From Amanita rubescens (taxonomy: Eukaryota > Basidiomycota > Agaricomycetes > Agaricales > Amanitaceae), in assembly GCA_015039365.1 (NCBI GenBank), contig WION01000107.1, positions 1 through 64,000 of the forward strand: 64,000 nt of DNA. The letters run 5' to 3'. Below are positions 1 through 10,949 of the stretch, piece after piece (positions within the stretch are counted from its first letter, which is position 1; each line of letters starts with the position of its first letter). The position numbers and the translations under genes are program-made. The notes under the pieces are model-generated. The model ran no database searches and was not told where the DNA came from. It worked only from the letters and a program-made list of their open reading frames with translations.

Positions 1-193
1 AGCAACAATCCTCTTATACTCCTTTAATAATTCTTTCACCTCGCTCAATTTCAAATCGTCCTCCGTGCACTCCAAAAACCTCTGGTTAGGAGGCGGTATT
101 CGTATTGAGGTGAGGGATGCCACAAATTGGAGACCACAACGGAAAGTGCCGTTTCTCCCAGTTGAATTTATGGTTCGATCCCAACAACAGCCA
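1..193 (-). CDS. possible 3' coding exon of a gene running off the left edge
   Basis: The minus strand stays open from about position 193 to position 1 and reads like protein: a segment with PPPNQRFLEC followed by a charged helical stretch (LKLSEVKELLKEYKRI). An in-frame stop just upstream ends in TAG, which could equally be a splice acceptor. The gene is cut by the window edge, so start, stop and family cannot be judged. A further minus-strand open stretch (about 205-417, with a candidate ATG at 417) might be an upstream exon, but I could not join the two with good splice sites. No family recognised. Confidence 0.3.
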
Positions 194-432
194 CGCTACA
201 AGACTCAAGTACCTCTCTGTATTCTAACACTATGATCTGTTGTGCAATATCGTGTAAAGGCGGTGTAGAGCCTTTCATGCTGCCGCCGATTCATTGGAAG
301 AAGCAACTTGAAATTTGAATTACTATGAAGGGAAACCATTTGCAATCGCATCGCTTCGTCCCCATTAGGTGCGCTATCACCTACTATATGAACCTGGCTC
401 CTCCCGTCCTTTGACATTAAAAGCAGCGTTTC

Positions 433-3141
433 ATGCCTCCTAGGATGTTCCAGCTGTTGCGGAGGCTCCGCGGTCCAAGATCGGCCCCAACAGATGCGGC
501 TCCTTCCTCTGCATCTCCCGAGATCGCTACAAGCCACCATCCTAATCCTCCAATCCCACAACTATTCCAACCGCCTCAGCAACCATATTCGGACTCCATT
601 CAAGATGGCGCCGGCGGTTCACACTGGGATGCTGCCCTTGCACTTCCTTCCATACTCACCGACATCCGTAGTCTTCCTCCCGGCCTCGTGGGTCCTCTCT
701 CTCAAGTCGCCGATGTAGTGTCAAGCACCGTTGAGGCCGTGAAGCTCATGCGTGAGAACAAGGACGAATGCGCACACCTACTATCTCGAGTTGTGAGGCA
801 TCTCCGGGCGCTGGTAGCTACTATGAGGGGGAGCAACGTATCGTTTACGGATGGCACGCCAATAGCAGTGTGTCTTATTGCTCTCAAAAGGTACATATTC
901 TGTCACCCTTGCACGTCTTCCATGCTAAAGAGTCTGTTCTGGCAGCAACTTGATGGCAATCCGAGATGATGCAGAACGATGGTCCCGTTTGAGTATTTTG
1001 GATAGCCTGTTCAAGCGGGAGAGAATTAAGACGGCTATATTGATGCATAGGGATAATTTAAACGACTGTTTTGCAGCATTTCAAGTACGCCCCTGCCGTA
1101 TCCTGACTAATTTGAAGCTTGGGGGCACTGAGATGACGATGCAGATGGTGGCGGCAATAAAAATGGCGAATTACGTGGATCGAGCTGACGCGAGCGCGGT
1201 TTCCGGTGCACAAACGGCGACGACAGCTCAAAGTAGCGGAGAAGGGGGACAGGAGACGTTTGATGATGCCGTGCGTAATTTATCGCTTAGGATCGTGTTC
1301 TTGTATAACATCAACCCCCTTTTCTAGTCTTCGATCTATTCGACGAGTGTCCATGACCTCCTGCAGCGCCCAGCAGGTCAGGCAATATTCGAGCAAATCG
1401 GAGTCGCTATTCAGGGACGGCTAGAAGAGATCGGATTACAATCCATCTCGAAGCGTCCTGGCCCCGGGTGCGTATAATTCTACGTTTCATGAAATCGATA
1501 TTAGACGCTGATACAAACCTGATACGAGACAGATCTCCAGCAGTGATCCAACTGCACACTGCGTACGATCGGGATGTCTGGTATCTCAGCAGCCAAATCT
1601 CGGAGCTTACACTGGAGAGCCGTACTATCCTATCAGACATTGCTGTCAATACAGGAACCGGAACGCAACCTGTAGGATGGGAAACCCACCGTCCGCAGAC
1701 AGGGGATCCAACGCGACAGCTTCGTGAAACTGTGATGATGACAATGCAGCTTCTGATTGAGCTGCGAAGTATCGGCGAGAAGAAGGTGGATGCGACAATG
1801 CTGGCTGACAAAATGCTCGAGTTGTCATTGAATTTGGGGGATTTGGGCCTTTGGGACGAAGGGTTTGCAGTGGGGACGATCGCGATGGTGCTATGTCGGG
1901 CTGGACAAGACATGGTACGGATTGCTATGTCGCTGAATGGCCTTTCCCATCATCTCTCTCGCCTTGGCCGGTGGGAGGAGGCGCTGGAGATAATTGAGGA
2001 GGCTGTGAGCATCTTTAGGAAACTGGCCGCGGATCGACCAGATGCATTCCTCCCGGATCTCGCTCACTCGCTCAACACCCTCTCTAATCGTCTTTCTGGG
2101 CTCGGCCGCCGAGAGGAATCACTCCAGATGATTGAAGAGTCTGTCAGTGTGAGTATCCACAGAAAGCTAGCAGCGGATCGACCAGATGCATTCCTCCCGG
2201 ATCTCGCTCACTCGCTCAACACCCTCTCTAATTGTCTTTCTGATCTTGGCCGGTGGGAGCAGGTGCCGGAGATAATTGAGGAGGCTATGAGCATCTTCAG
2301 GAAACTAGCCGCGGATCGACCAGATGCATTCCTCCCGGATCTCGCTCGCTCGCTCAACACCCTCTCTAATCGTCTTTCTGATCTTGGCCGGTGGGAGCAG
2401 ACGCTGGAGATAATTGAGGAGGCTATGAGCATCTTCAGGAAACTAGCCGCGGATCGACCAGATGCATTCCTCCCGGATCTCGCTCGCTCGCTCAACACCC
2501 TCTCTAATCGTCTTTCTGGTCTCGGCCGCCGAGAGGAATCACTCCAGATGATTGAAGAGTCTGTGAGTATCCACAGAAAGCTAGCTGCGGATCGACCAGA
2601 TGCATTCCTCCCGGATCTCGCTCGCTCGCTCAACACCCTCTCTAATCGTCTTTCTGGTCTCGGCCGCCGAGAGGAATCACTCCAGATGATTGAAGAGTCT
2701 GTGAGTATCCACAGAAAGCTAGCTGCGGATCAACCAGATGCATTCCTCCCGGATCTCGCTCGCTCGCTCAACACCCTCTCTAATCGTCTTTCTGGTCTCG
2801 GCCGCCGAGAGGAATCACTCCAGATGATTGAAGAGTCTGTGAGTATCCACAGAAAGCTAGCTGCGGATCGACCAGATGCATTCCTCCTGGATCTCGCTCG
2901 CTCGCTCAACACCCTCTCTGATTGTCTTCCTGGTCTCGGCCGCCGAGAGGAATCACTCCAGATGATTGAAGAGTCTGTGAGTATCCACAGAAAGCTAGCC
3001 GCGGATCGACCAGATGTGAAAGATGGCAGTGGTGTTGCCCGTGAAATCCTGCCAGCACCGGGGGCGGCGTTACCCAGCCTCGAGCTGACCACGGAGAGGG
3101 CGGTACGCAAATCCTTCGTAAAATGTTGGGAACATTTTTAG
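433..3141 (+). CDS. 4-helix (MLKL-NTD-like) / tetratricopeptide repeat protein
   Basis: Five exons join in frame: 433-890, 946-1084, 1118-1270 (or from 1133), 1328-1467 and 1533-3141, giving about 832 aa. Residues about 80-300 are helical, with a pattern (VVSSTVEAVKLMRENKDECA, then LLSRVVRHL) like the MLKL-type N-terminal four-helix domain that precedes TPR arrays in many agaric proteins. Residues about 440-793 are a TPR array of 46-residue units (KLAADRPDAFLPDLARSLNT, then LSNRLSGLGRREESLQMIEE). Seven units are nearly identical at DNA level and an eighth is cut short. The last ~45 residues do not look like TPR, so the 3' end may be a new end made by truncation. Such TPRs are protein-binding scaffolds; the role here is unknown. 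The start is the first in-frame ATG of the open first exon. Intron 2 (33 nt) is unusually short unless the later acceptor is used. Confidence 0.85.
1963..3020 (+). repeat. tandem 138-bp coding repeats (TPR units)
   Basis: The marker gatgcattcc-like string recurs at 2041, 2185, 2323, 2461, 2599, 2737, 2875 and (as a variant) 3013. Spacing is exactly 138 nt, except the first interval of 144 nt, caused by a 6-nt duplication (an extra Val-Ser codon pair near 2150). Units 4-7 are almost letter-identical, so copy number has probably changed recently by unequal crossing-over or slippage. Each unit is one 46-codon TPR step, so gain or loss keeps the frame. Confidence 0.95.
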
Positions 3142-3314
3142 TTGAATTCTTCCATGACGACGCTGGACATCACAGTGTCCCATCAGAACTTCAACTAGAT
3201 TGGAGATGGGCGAATGGTGAGAGTAGTCATGGTTACCGCGTGACCCTGTGCCAATCATGGGGTCACGTAGTTACTCTCCACGGACCATAACGATACACAT
3301 CAGCCTCGTTCACG

Positions 3315-4026
3315 ATGGCACAGAACGCAGATGAAAAGTATGCGCTTGGCACTGTTTCTCACAACATTGAACAGGGCGCTAATGACAAGCGCTTAATGCG
3401 CTAAACAGCTGCATTTTTTGCAAAATTGTCCAAGGTGTCGGTGCTGGCCTCGTCTTTGTTCCAGCGTACTCACTACTTCGATAGGCACAATTCCATGTTT
3501 CAGAGTACTCGAAACTGAACACAGGCAAGTATGCATAGGCTCTATCTAATCGATGCGACGGTCCTGATGTATTACTTGCAGTGTTGCTTTTCTTGACATA
3601 AATCCTGTGTCGGAGGGTCATACACAGGTTATACCAAAATGTGCGTGTTACACGTCCGCTTAATTGAAACCAAACCTACAATAGTCGTCACAATGTCAGA
3701 CCACGCCAGAACTATCGCTGATCTTCCAGATGAATACCTATGCGATATCGGCCCAGTCGTCAAGAAGGTCGCTATTGCCACCGGAGCAGAGAATTACAAC
3801 GTGGTACAGGTGTGCTAGGACTTGCTCTCTCCGACGTCTACTTAATTCATAATAGAACAACGGGAGACTGGCGTTCCAGCACGTCGATCATGTACACTTC
3901 CACGTTATTCCCAAGACATCTCCAACGGACGGTCTCGTTATGGATATTGAGAAGAACTGGCCGATTAAGAAAGTTAGCAAGGAAGATCTCGAGGCGATCT
4001 TGCAGAAACTGAAAGCCAAAATCTGA
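3315..4026 (+). CDS. HNT1: HIT family nucleotide hydrolase (HINT / Hnt1-like)
   Basis: Six exons (3315-3337, 3409-3434, 3485-3524, 3582-3640, 3685-3809, 3856-4026) join into 147 aa. The N-terminal CIFCKIV zinc-site-like start, the conserved AFLDINPVSEGH stretch and the C-terminal HIT motif HVHFHVIPK (final exon) are all in the expected order for HINT-type adenosine phosphoramidases, which hydrolyse AMP-amidates in cytosol and nucleus. Length matches the family. The second-exon phase and the family alignment fix the short first exon (MAQNADEN). Intron 3 (3525-3581) has a GC donor with perfect remaining consensus (GCAAGT). Almost every intron is 44-71 nt. Assignment is by family motif and I consider it secure; the symbol is by analogy with yeast. 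Confidence 0.93.
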
Positions 4027-4660
4027 TTGTTTGATCATGAAAGTAGGAAAGATGTATCACTGATGCAATGGATCGCTACAAAAAAATCATTACTATTGTT
4101 TTCGGTTCGTGGTTCCCAATTTCGGCAATGAGGACATGAATGTAAGTGTCATTGGCATCTGATTGCAGAGTTGCAAACCCACGGACACATTCGATCAATC
4201 CGCAGTGTTCGCAGCAACGCTGATGATCGTCCAATGTCGATCCACTGATGTCACAGGTGTATTAATTGCTACTTTGTCGTGTGTGACTGTACAAGCTTCT
4301 GCATGTGGGTCAAGATGAACTTGAATGTTCGTATGCTGTACGAATAATAGCAAATGGCATTGCAGTGACTGACACGCGGGTAAAGGGCTCATGTCACCTC
4401 AACCACCTGCCTTCCATCTCATCGCCAGGTTCCTAGCCAGCGCAGAGGAAACGATAAGCCACGATTGAAAGATTACCTAAAGGGCTTTACTTAAGCGGAC
4501 GTCCATCTGGAATTTTGTTAAAATATTGTACGTGCCGACGAACACGCAAGATCTTGGATATGAGTTACAGTATAACTCTCCAGGCTAGTTGGGACTCTGG
4601 TCGGTGCAAGAAATCATCGTCCTCTCCTGTCGCTCATTGCGCCACTTAGGTTTGATCCTT
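4027..4660. other. intergenic region
   Basis: About 0.63 kb between the HIT gene and the P450 relic. I see only short random open frames and no RNA gene or repeat. It presumably holds the 3' UTR of the HIT gene and the old promoter of the P450 relic. Confidence 0.5.
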
Positions 4661-4663
4661 GGT

Positions 4664-5765
4664 ATGGTCCATTCAACACCCGTGCTGCGCTACTTAGCTG
4701 GCGGAGCAATATAGGGCTTGGCTGTAAAACACTTGTTGAACAGGACTTTCTGTGCTCGTTCCCACATCGACGGTCATCGTTGGATCGCTTGCTTCTTATC
4801 CAGGCGGTCATACGCCCTTATGGAAGGAATGGAGAGATAGGCTTGCTGCAGTCGATATGGATGCGCAGGTTGTTAGAGGGAAATCGTTCGGAAACCTTGA
4901 TATTGTTCAAAAATTGAAAGAAGCTCAAGAGACTGGATATCCAAGTATGTGCAATCCTGCAGAATTTCTGCCTCGTAAATCTGTGAATGAATAATCATCT
5001 TCCCTGCAGGTGATGTATTCGACACATAATGTACTCCGATTTCTTCTTCGCCACGTCTCCAGAACATATCAAGCTCGTGCTTGCGACCGATTTTGCAAAC
5101 TTTGTTAAAGATATGACAAGCCTGAAAAGGACCCGCGGACCTATAGTCTTTTTTGTTTATTGTGAGAGGCTCCAAGAGCTACTGGACTCTGCCCTCGGAT
5201 CAGGAGTCTTATTTAAGTAGTGATGGTACGAGAGTGCACGACCTATCTCATTTCACTTGCTAATTCCTTGTACTTCTCTTCAGATGACATGCGGAAGCAT
5301 GTTGTCTTGTCATTTAGTCACGATAAAGATAATCAAACACATTCTAGATTCCATCGATCCATTGCGCGCCCTGCCTTTACTCGTGATCGCATAAGCGATC
5401 TAGAGAATCAATGCAACGATATGTCATAGCCCCGATTCCACTCAAAAACCATATTATATGCCTGCTCAGACCAAGATCGGTTAATCTGTATTCATGATAC
5501 AAAGACGGACAGACTTGTGGGGACCAGCAAGCCGCTTGCGATATTTGCCCAGTGGATCCTTTCTTCCCCTCCAATACACGCGCTCTGGCTTACCTCCACC
5601 TTTATATAGCCATGGAATTCGGTCCCGACCGGTTCCTGGACGATCGCATGAACCGATGCCTAGCTGACGTCTTTTTGCCTTTCAACAACGTGGGACCGAG
5701 AACCGTCCTTCAACCATGCGATAAACGTCCTCCATTTTGACCCACAGGCCACCCTAGTAGCACGG
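4664..5765 (+). pseudogene. cytochrome P450 pseudogene (CYP63-like)
   Basis: The segment aligns by eye with the intact P450 that follows. The N-terminus (VLRYLAGGAI then a stop), a membrane-proximal region (KSFGNLDIVQKLKEAQETGY), the SPEHIKLVLATDF block and the [17 protein letters not shown] block are all recognisable. The sequence then jumps directly to the C-terminal [10 protein letters not shown] region. The I-helix (AGRDTT) and ExxR regions are missing, and the heme loop reads FNNVGPRTVLQ, without the heme-ligand cysteine. Several stops and shifts interrupt the frame. It is therefore a tandem copy that lost its centre and decayed. It cannot bind heme or be active. Confidence 0.9.
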
Positions 5766-6512
5766 CACGCGGATGCAAGCAGCATGCTCAACACGAGCGA
5801 CTTTCATTTTTTTGGTGCTTCTCGGGACGAGGATATAGGGTCAGGTATAGTAGCTATCACGTTCCTCTCGTAGAAGACAGTTCGGGAGAAATATTCCGAG
5901 CCCACGGGGATAGCTTCCTTATAATTGTGCTCAAGATGACGATTAGGACCGCGTATTAAAACAACACATCTGGCTCCTTGCGACATTTTGTCTCCATAGA
6001 GGTGCTGCGCCCGCTGTCAAGCGTGTCAAGTCTCGCATGTATGACTTTTTTACGTAAAACTGTGGTGAAACATCTGGTACTGGTGACTGTACACATGTTG
6101 CACTAACGCTGCTCTGGAGTCGCAATGAGGGAGTAGAATGCAACATTGAGATATGCTGGGATTCTGGTGGTCGTATGGAAGTGACAGACCGACTTGATGT
6201 GACGCACTCAAAGTCGGCACCTCGGCCACCATCACAATTCGTTGTTTCGTCTTTGACATCATTACATCACTCAGGCGGTGTTTCAGGGCGTTTCTCATTC
6301 CTCAGTATGGTCAAATTGTAAAGACGGAATTAGTTTTGAATGTACTTGCGTGCTACTAGTATTGCCGCATAAGTAAATGCAAATACTAACAAAAGCGCTG
6401 CGGCCGCACTGTGACAATCCTACAGGCCCACAGCGCGTTTTGCCTGCGCTTTAGCGTCAATGCCGTCGAGGGGAAGATAATCGAGTCAGCTACTAAAATA
6501 AGCTTTAAGGCA

Positions 6513-6548
6513 CCGGTTACTGATTACCGGTAACCGGTAACCAGTAAC
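6513..6548. promoter_or_regulatory. cluster of inverted/direct GTAACC half-sites
   Basis: Within 36 nt there is GGTTAC, then TTACC, then GGTAACCGGTAACC and a final GTAAC. The string GTAAC occurs three times directly and twice inverted, and the core GGTTACC/GGTAACC is nearly palindromic. It lies about 150 nt before the P450 ATG and about 60 nt before the TATA-like box. That is where a regulator-binding site would be expected. Function is inference. Confidence 0.4.
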
Positions 6549-6609
6549 GTTCCGACTCGGAACCGGCCATATTCACGCAGAATGGCAGGGACGTAAATGT
6601 CATATATGA

Positions 6610-6615
6610 TATAAG
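6610..6615 (+). promoter_or_regulatory. TATA-like box of the P450 gene
   Basis: TATAAG 82-87 nt before the P450 ATG at 6697, followed by pyrimidine-rich sequence. Spacing is typical for TATA-bearing fungal promoters. Confidence 0.4.
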
Positions 6616-6696
6616 TATAGTGTCTAAGCCTGTTTAGTCCCAAGGACTTTTCTCATCAGACACACATTCTCCTCGGCACCCTGGTGCTTCCCCGAC

Positions 6697-9353
6697 ATGC
6701 TGCATCTAACACCTGGACTCCGTTTCCTGGCCAACGGAGTGTTATACAGTTTTATTGGGCCCGTCGTTGGAGGCTTGACTGTTCAACAGTTACTGGCTAG
6801 GGCTTTCAACGCCCACGTTCAAACCTGGGTGATTATCCTTGGTTCGCTTTCAATTTTGCCGGTTGCAACTGTTATACGCCTGTCCCTGAAAGAATGGAAA
6901 GAACGACGAGAAGCTGCCGCGATGGGTGCTCAGGTTGTGCCGAGGGTCAGAGGCAAATGGTTTGGTAACTTGGACGTTCTCCGAAGGTGTAAGGAGGCCT
7001 GGGATAATGGGTATCCTGGTACGTGCATTAAGCTGCAGATTGGCTTTCAAGCCGATCATTGAATTTTCTCTCCTACGCTCCTACAGGTGATTATCTAGAG
7101 GACTTGTTCGATGAACACGGCTCAGTATACAACGTATACAACATGTACTCTGATTTGTATCTCACAATTTCTCCGGAGCATATCAAGCTCATGCTCGCAA
7201 CTGATTTTCAAAACTTCGTCAAAGGTAAGTCTCTACAATGAACCTAGGGGAAGAATTCAAGTCATTTGTTGTGTAGGTGAGAGCTTTCAAAAGGCAGTGG
7301 GTGCTGTTCTTGGATCAGGTGTCTTCAATTCTGATGGTACGAAAGCACATCGCCTTTCATTCATTCACTAACCCTCGATGCTCACCAGGTGACATGTGGA
7401 AGTATGTTGTGGTACCGAAAATTGAGTATGGATGGCTAACGAGCATATTCAAGATTCCATCGGTCCATCTCCCGTCCCGCCTTTACCCGCGATCGCATAA
7501 GCGACTATGAACTCTTTGATCGACACGCAAATGTTGTTATCCATCAACTCAAACAAAGGTTCGGTCAAGGCTACGCTGTCAATTTCCAGGTTTATCTCAT
7601 TTCATGTGCTGGGATCAAAGCTCATCATTATCATCGCTCAGGATCTCATGCTCAGATTCACCCTAGATGCAGCCTCGGAATTCCTCTTTGGCAGTTGTGT
7701 TCACAGTCTCTCGGCTGGCCTTCCTTACCCACATAATGTGGTTCCTTCATCTGCATTCGCAGACACAAATCACGCCGCATCAGCAAACGCGTTTGCCAAA
7801 GCGCTCCTAGAAGCAGAGGGGACAATCGCTGACAGGGAGCGAACCGGATGGATATGGCCATTGGCAGAGATGTGGGAGGATAAAGCACGGCAGCCAATGC
7901 AGATTGTGGATGGATATCTTGAACCGATCATTCGAGAGGCATTGTCAAAGCAGAAGGCTGGGGCATTTCACAAGAAGAACGATGGCGGACATCTAGAAGA
8001 AGGCGAAACTCTGTTAGATCATCTTGTTCAGGTCACTCAAGGTGGGCAAATGGAAGTTCTGCTTCACGAGCTGATAATGAATGCGCCGTAATAGATCCAA
8101 AAGTCTTGAAAGATGAGACGTGCGTGTCTGTTTTCGCAGTAACGACAGACCTTCGTTGATTCTGTTGTGCCAACGTCCCAGCCTGAACATTATGATAGGT
8201 ACGATTCTTCGCATCGCTCCTTCAGTTGACTAATTTTCATGTTTGTTCTAGCTGGCAGAGATACGACCGCCTCTACACTTACATTCATTTTTTATCAGCT
8301 GGCCATGCACCCCCAAATCATGACGCGCCTCCGCCAAGAAATTCTGGACAAGGTCGGGCCTACCCGGATGCCTAATCAGAATGACATCAGGGACATGAGG
8401 TACCTCCGAGCCGTTATCAACGGTACGCATTCCTGTCGAAAACGTGCGACGCCTTGACAAGCCCCTTGATACACAAACAGAAACGCTGAGGCTTTACCCC
8501 ATTGTGTACGCAAATTTCCAGTATTTTTTCTAACAATCCTTTGATACATTTACCTTTCACAGTCCATTCAACGTCAGGCAAGTTGTTTACGTAGTCTTGA
8601 CGATCTACACTCCCACTTATCACAGATTGAATGCCCAGAGATTCGGTCAACGCGACGACCTGGCCTAACCCCGATCCTACACAAAAGCCTTATTATATCC
8701 CTGCCAATACCAGAATCACATACTCGGTATTCATGATGCAGAGGCGAAAGGACTTGTGGGGACAAGATGGTAAGTGCTTTGTTACACATGCACAAAATCT
8801 GGCCCCTTCCCTGCCCACACACACACGCCGGGGAGTAGACATGCTCATGCTTCTGATTTGAATCTCTCCTTGGCATCGATCCCTTCACTTACTCCAATCT
8901 AGCCTTGGAATTCGATCCCGATCGATTCCTGGACGATCGCGTCAAGAAATATCTCGTCAATAACTCATTCATATTTTTGCCATTTAACGCGGGGCCCAGA
9001 ATCTGTCTAGGCCAACAGGTACGGTCTTGGCCAGAATTGATGACAACGAACTTATGGTTTAACCTATAGTTTGCATACAACGAAATGTCGTTTATGATTA
9101 TCAGACTGCTTCAATCCTTTTCTTCCATCGCTCTCGATCCAGCATCTGCGCCTCCCGATTCGTTACCGCCCCCTGCGTGGAAGAATATGCGAGGTCGGAA
9201 GGCGATTGAGCAAGTTGTACTCAAATGTAACCTGACCATGTATTCCAACGTGCGTCAAGTCTCATGTTTCGTTTGTTTAAATTAACGTTACTCCACTAGG
9301 GCGGCCTATGGGTAAAAATGGAGGAAGCTTCAACAGACTCATCCCATGACTGA
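6697..9353 (+). CDS. cytochrome P450 monooxygenase (CYP63-like)
   Basis: A multi-exon gene with all P450 landmarks in order. There is an N-terminal membrane segment with a proline-poor hydrophobic start ([17 protein letters not shown]), the [13 protein letters not shown] block, FTRDRIS, the [18 protein letters not shown] block typical of CYP63-type enzymes, the I-helix AGRDTT (near 8255), the ExxR helix NETLRLYP, FDPDRF, and the heme loop [12 protein letters not shown] (near 8983-9018). The last exon (from 9300) ends GGLWVKM plus a short tail. About a dozen introns of roughly 50-65 nt join in frame; the one at 8578-8638 has a GC donor. CYP63-type enzymes are ER-membrane oxygenases acting on hydrophobic substrates such as alkanes and aromatics; the substrate here is unknown. 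The family name is by pattern, not by search. Confidence 0.9.
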
Positions 9354-9474
9354 AGGACTACGCAGCCGTCTTATGCTCTGTAATATCTGTTGTTATCACG
9401 TCGTTTGTTCGGGCTCCAATATATTTTATTTCCCCCCTCTCATTAGTCTTTCAAAAGGCGTAAAATATATGGGA

Positions 9475-9750
9475 GGTGAAAGGAAGCTTTGACTCTACCG
9501 CATGATTGAAAGACGTGAAGACGTAGAGTGGATGCCACTGGTACAACGAAATGTCACTACTTCAATCCTTTTTTTTCCATCGTTCTCGATCCAGCGTTCG
9601 ATACCTTGTCTGATTCGTTACCTCTCCCGAGGGGGGTTGTTGAGCTTACCGTCTTGTACTCTGTAAACGTATTTGTCATTTTGTCATGTCCGAGTCGTTC
9701 CAAGCTTCCATTTGCCCGCCTTTCTTCTAATTTTTCAAAAAGCACCTAAT
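9475..9750 (+). pseudogene. relic duplicate of the P450 3' end
   Basis: The stretch around 9541-9640 repeats the P450 terminal exon (acaacgaaatgtc..., then the run encoding SIALDPA...DSLPLP). The preceding ggaagcttt...catga tgaaag-like bases and the following cgtctt...ctctgtaa bases match the P450 stop region and 3' flank (9325-9440). A tandem 3' duplication has therefore decayed here; it has no upstream P450 body. Confidence 0.75.
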
Positions 9751-10181
9751 CCGATCGGCTCAGGGTGACCCAAAGAGTATGATGAGAGAGTGTCAGTATT
9801 CGTCAGGGTAGAACTTTGAGCTGAAAAGACCAGGACAGACCTGGTGGGAGCAGAGAGCTGGGCCTTAGACACGGCAGTTCCGTTCCCCCACTCAGCGGTC
9901 GTGTGACAACACGAGGTGGCACAACAAGAATGAGCCCCCATTATCCAGCCGTGGTGTGAGTGACCGATGCGATCGGGTTTGGAGCAAACCCGGTGCACCC
10001 GGGTAGTGTAAAAATATTTAAACTCACAAAATAAATAAATGAAGTGAAATTCGGGCACTACAAGAAGATCTATATTATAAAATACATGAAAAAACAACCA
10101 TACATTCAGAGTCGTAAAAACATGGAGGGTCATACTAAAATTAGATTAGATCGTTTCTCTCGTAGACCTCGTTTTGGCTCA

Positions 10182-10831
10182 TTATACACGCTCGCGATTC
10201 TCCCTCTTCTCGCTGTAGCCGGGGTCGGTGGGGGACGCGCCGACTACAGACATGTGCGCGATACTGATGATGATGATGATAGTAATGAAGGACCAGTTGA
10301 TCCAAGCAAAAGCCATCGTGCCAGTAAGAACGCGACAAGTCTCTTCGCCCTTGCGGCACGCGCCGATGTGGGCGAATTTGTGAGAGAAGATCGCATTACC
10401 GACAAGGTATAACACCCAGATGATGGTGTTGAAGAAGTTTTCAACGGCATAGGAAGCTGCAACTCCGCCTGCCTGAGCCCCAAGGAATATGACCCTAACA
10501 GAAGCCGTTAGAAGCTGCTTCGTTTGATTCGAGAAAAGAGGTGCTTACATGTATGTCGTCCAAATCAACGCGAGGATACTTGTGGAAAGAATTTCAGCCG
10601 TGATGGGTTCTGATTGGGCATGTTAATTAAAGAACTAGAGAATGTAAGCTTGGCGTACCGTAGTTGCTTGTCGTTACGTGCGTATAGTGTATACGCGAAG
10701 ACGTGAAACCAATCACAATAACTGAGAATATCCACTGAACAAGATAAGTGAGCAGGTATTTTCAAGCTGTAGGAAAGCCAGCGTACGATGAGGACGTAGA
10801 GGAAGATACGGCTAACACGCCAAGCAGCCAT
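10182..10831 (-). CDS. MARVEL-like four-TM membrane protein
   Basis: Four exons on the minus strand (10831-10787, 10734-10659, 10609-10549, 10494-10182) join into 164 aa. Hydrophobic segments occur at residues about 5-25 (RIFLYVLIWIFSVIVIGF), 45-62 (EILSTSILALIWTTYM), 75-95 (NTIIWVLYLVGNAIF) and 118-140 (AFAWINWSFITIIIIISIAH). The conserved-looking FAWINW in the last helix and the layout are typical of small fungal MARVEL-domain proteins found in agaric genomes. These are plasma- or vesicle-membrane proteins of unknown individual function. Introns are 52, 49 and 54 nt. A TATAAAA lies 109-115 nt upstream of the ATG. The exact family is inferred from topology only. Confidence 0.75.
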
Positions 10832-10939
10832 TGTTGTTGCGCAAGAAGAATTAGAGAGCAGCTAATGGAGAGGCTGGACGTGTCGCTTGGTTGAGCGGAG
10901 CTAGCGAGGACTGAAGAACTGGGCAAATACTGGAGGGTC

Positions 10940-10946
10940 TTTTATA
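10940..10946 (-). promoter_or_regulatory. TATA box of the MARVEL-like gene
   Basis: TATAAAA on the minus strand, about 110 nt upstream of the ATG at 10831. Confidence 0.5.
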
Positions 10947-10949
10947 GTT

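Larger units (their letters stand above)
5766..6695. other. intergenic region upstream of the intact P450
   Basis: About 0.93 kb. No convincing gene is visible. The right part holds a cluster of GTAAC half-sites (6513-6548) and a TATA-like stretch, described separately. A poly-T run near 5808 follows the pseudogene. Confidence 0.5.

Noticed and set aside
2560..3000. GTGAGT...CACAG inside each TPR unit as alternative splice sites that would remove whole repeats
   Set aside because: Joining a donor to an acceptor in another unit removes 138n+14 nt, which breaks the frame; within one unit the intron would be only 14 nt.
1963..3020. CRISPR-like array
   Set aside because: Units are contiguous protein-coding repeats without spacers, and the genome is eukaryotic.
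2208..3110. Long repetitive Arg/Ser-rich open frames on the minus strand
   Set aside because: They are mirror frames of the plus-strand TPR repeats and have the same 138-nt period; no independent start context or family resemblance.
10141..10483. Overlapping plus- and minus-strand open frames near 10.2-10.4 kb as separate genes
   Set aside because: They are shadows of, or unspliced pieces of, the MARVEL-like gene, which joins through four exons.
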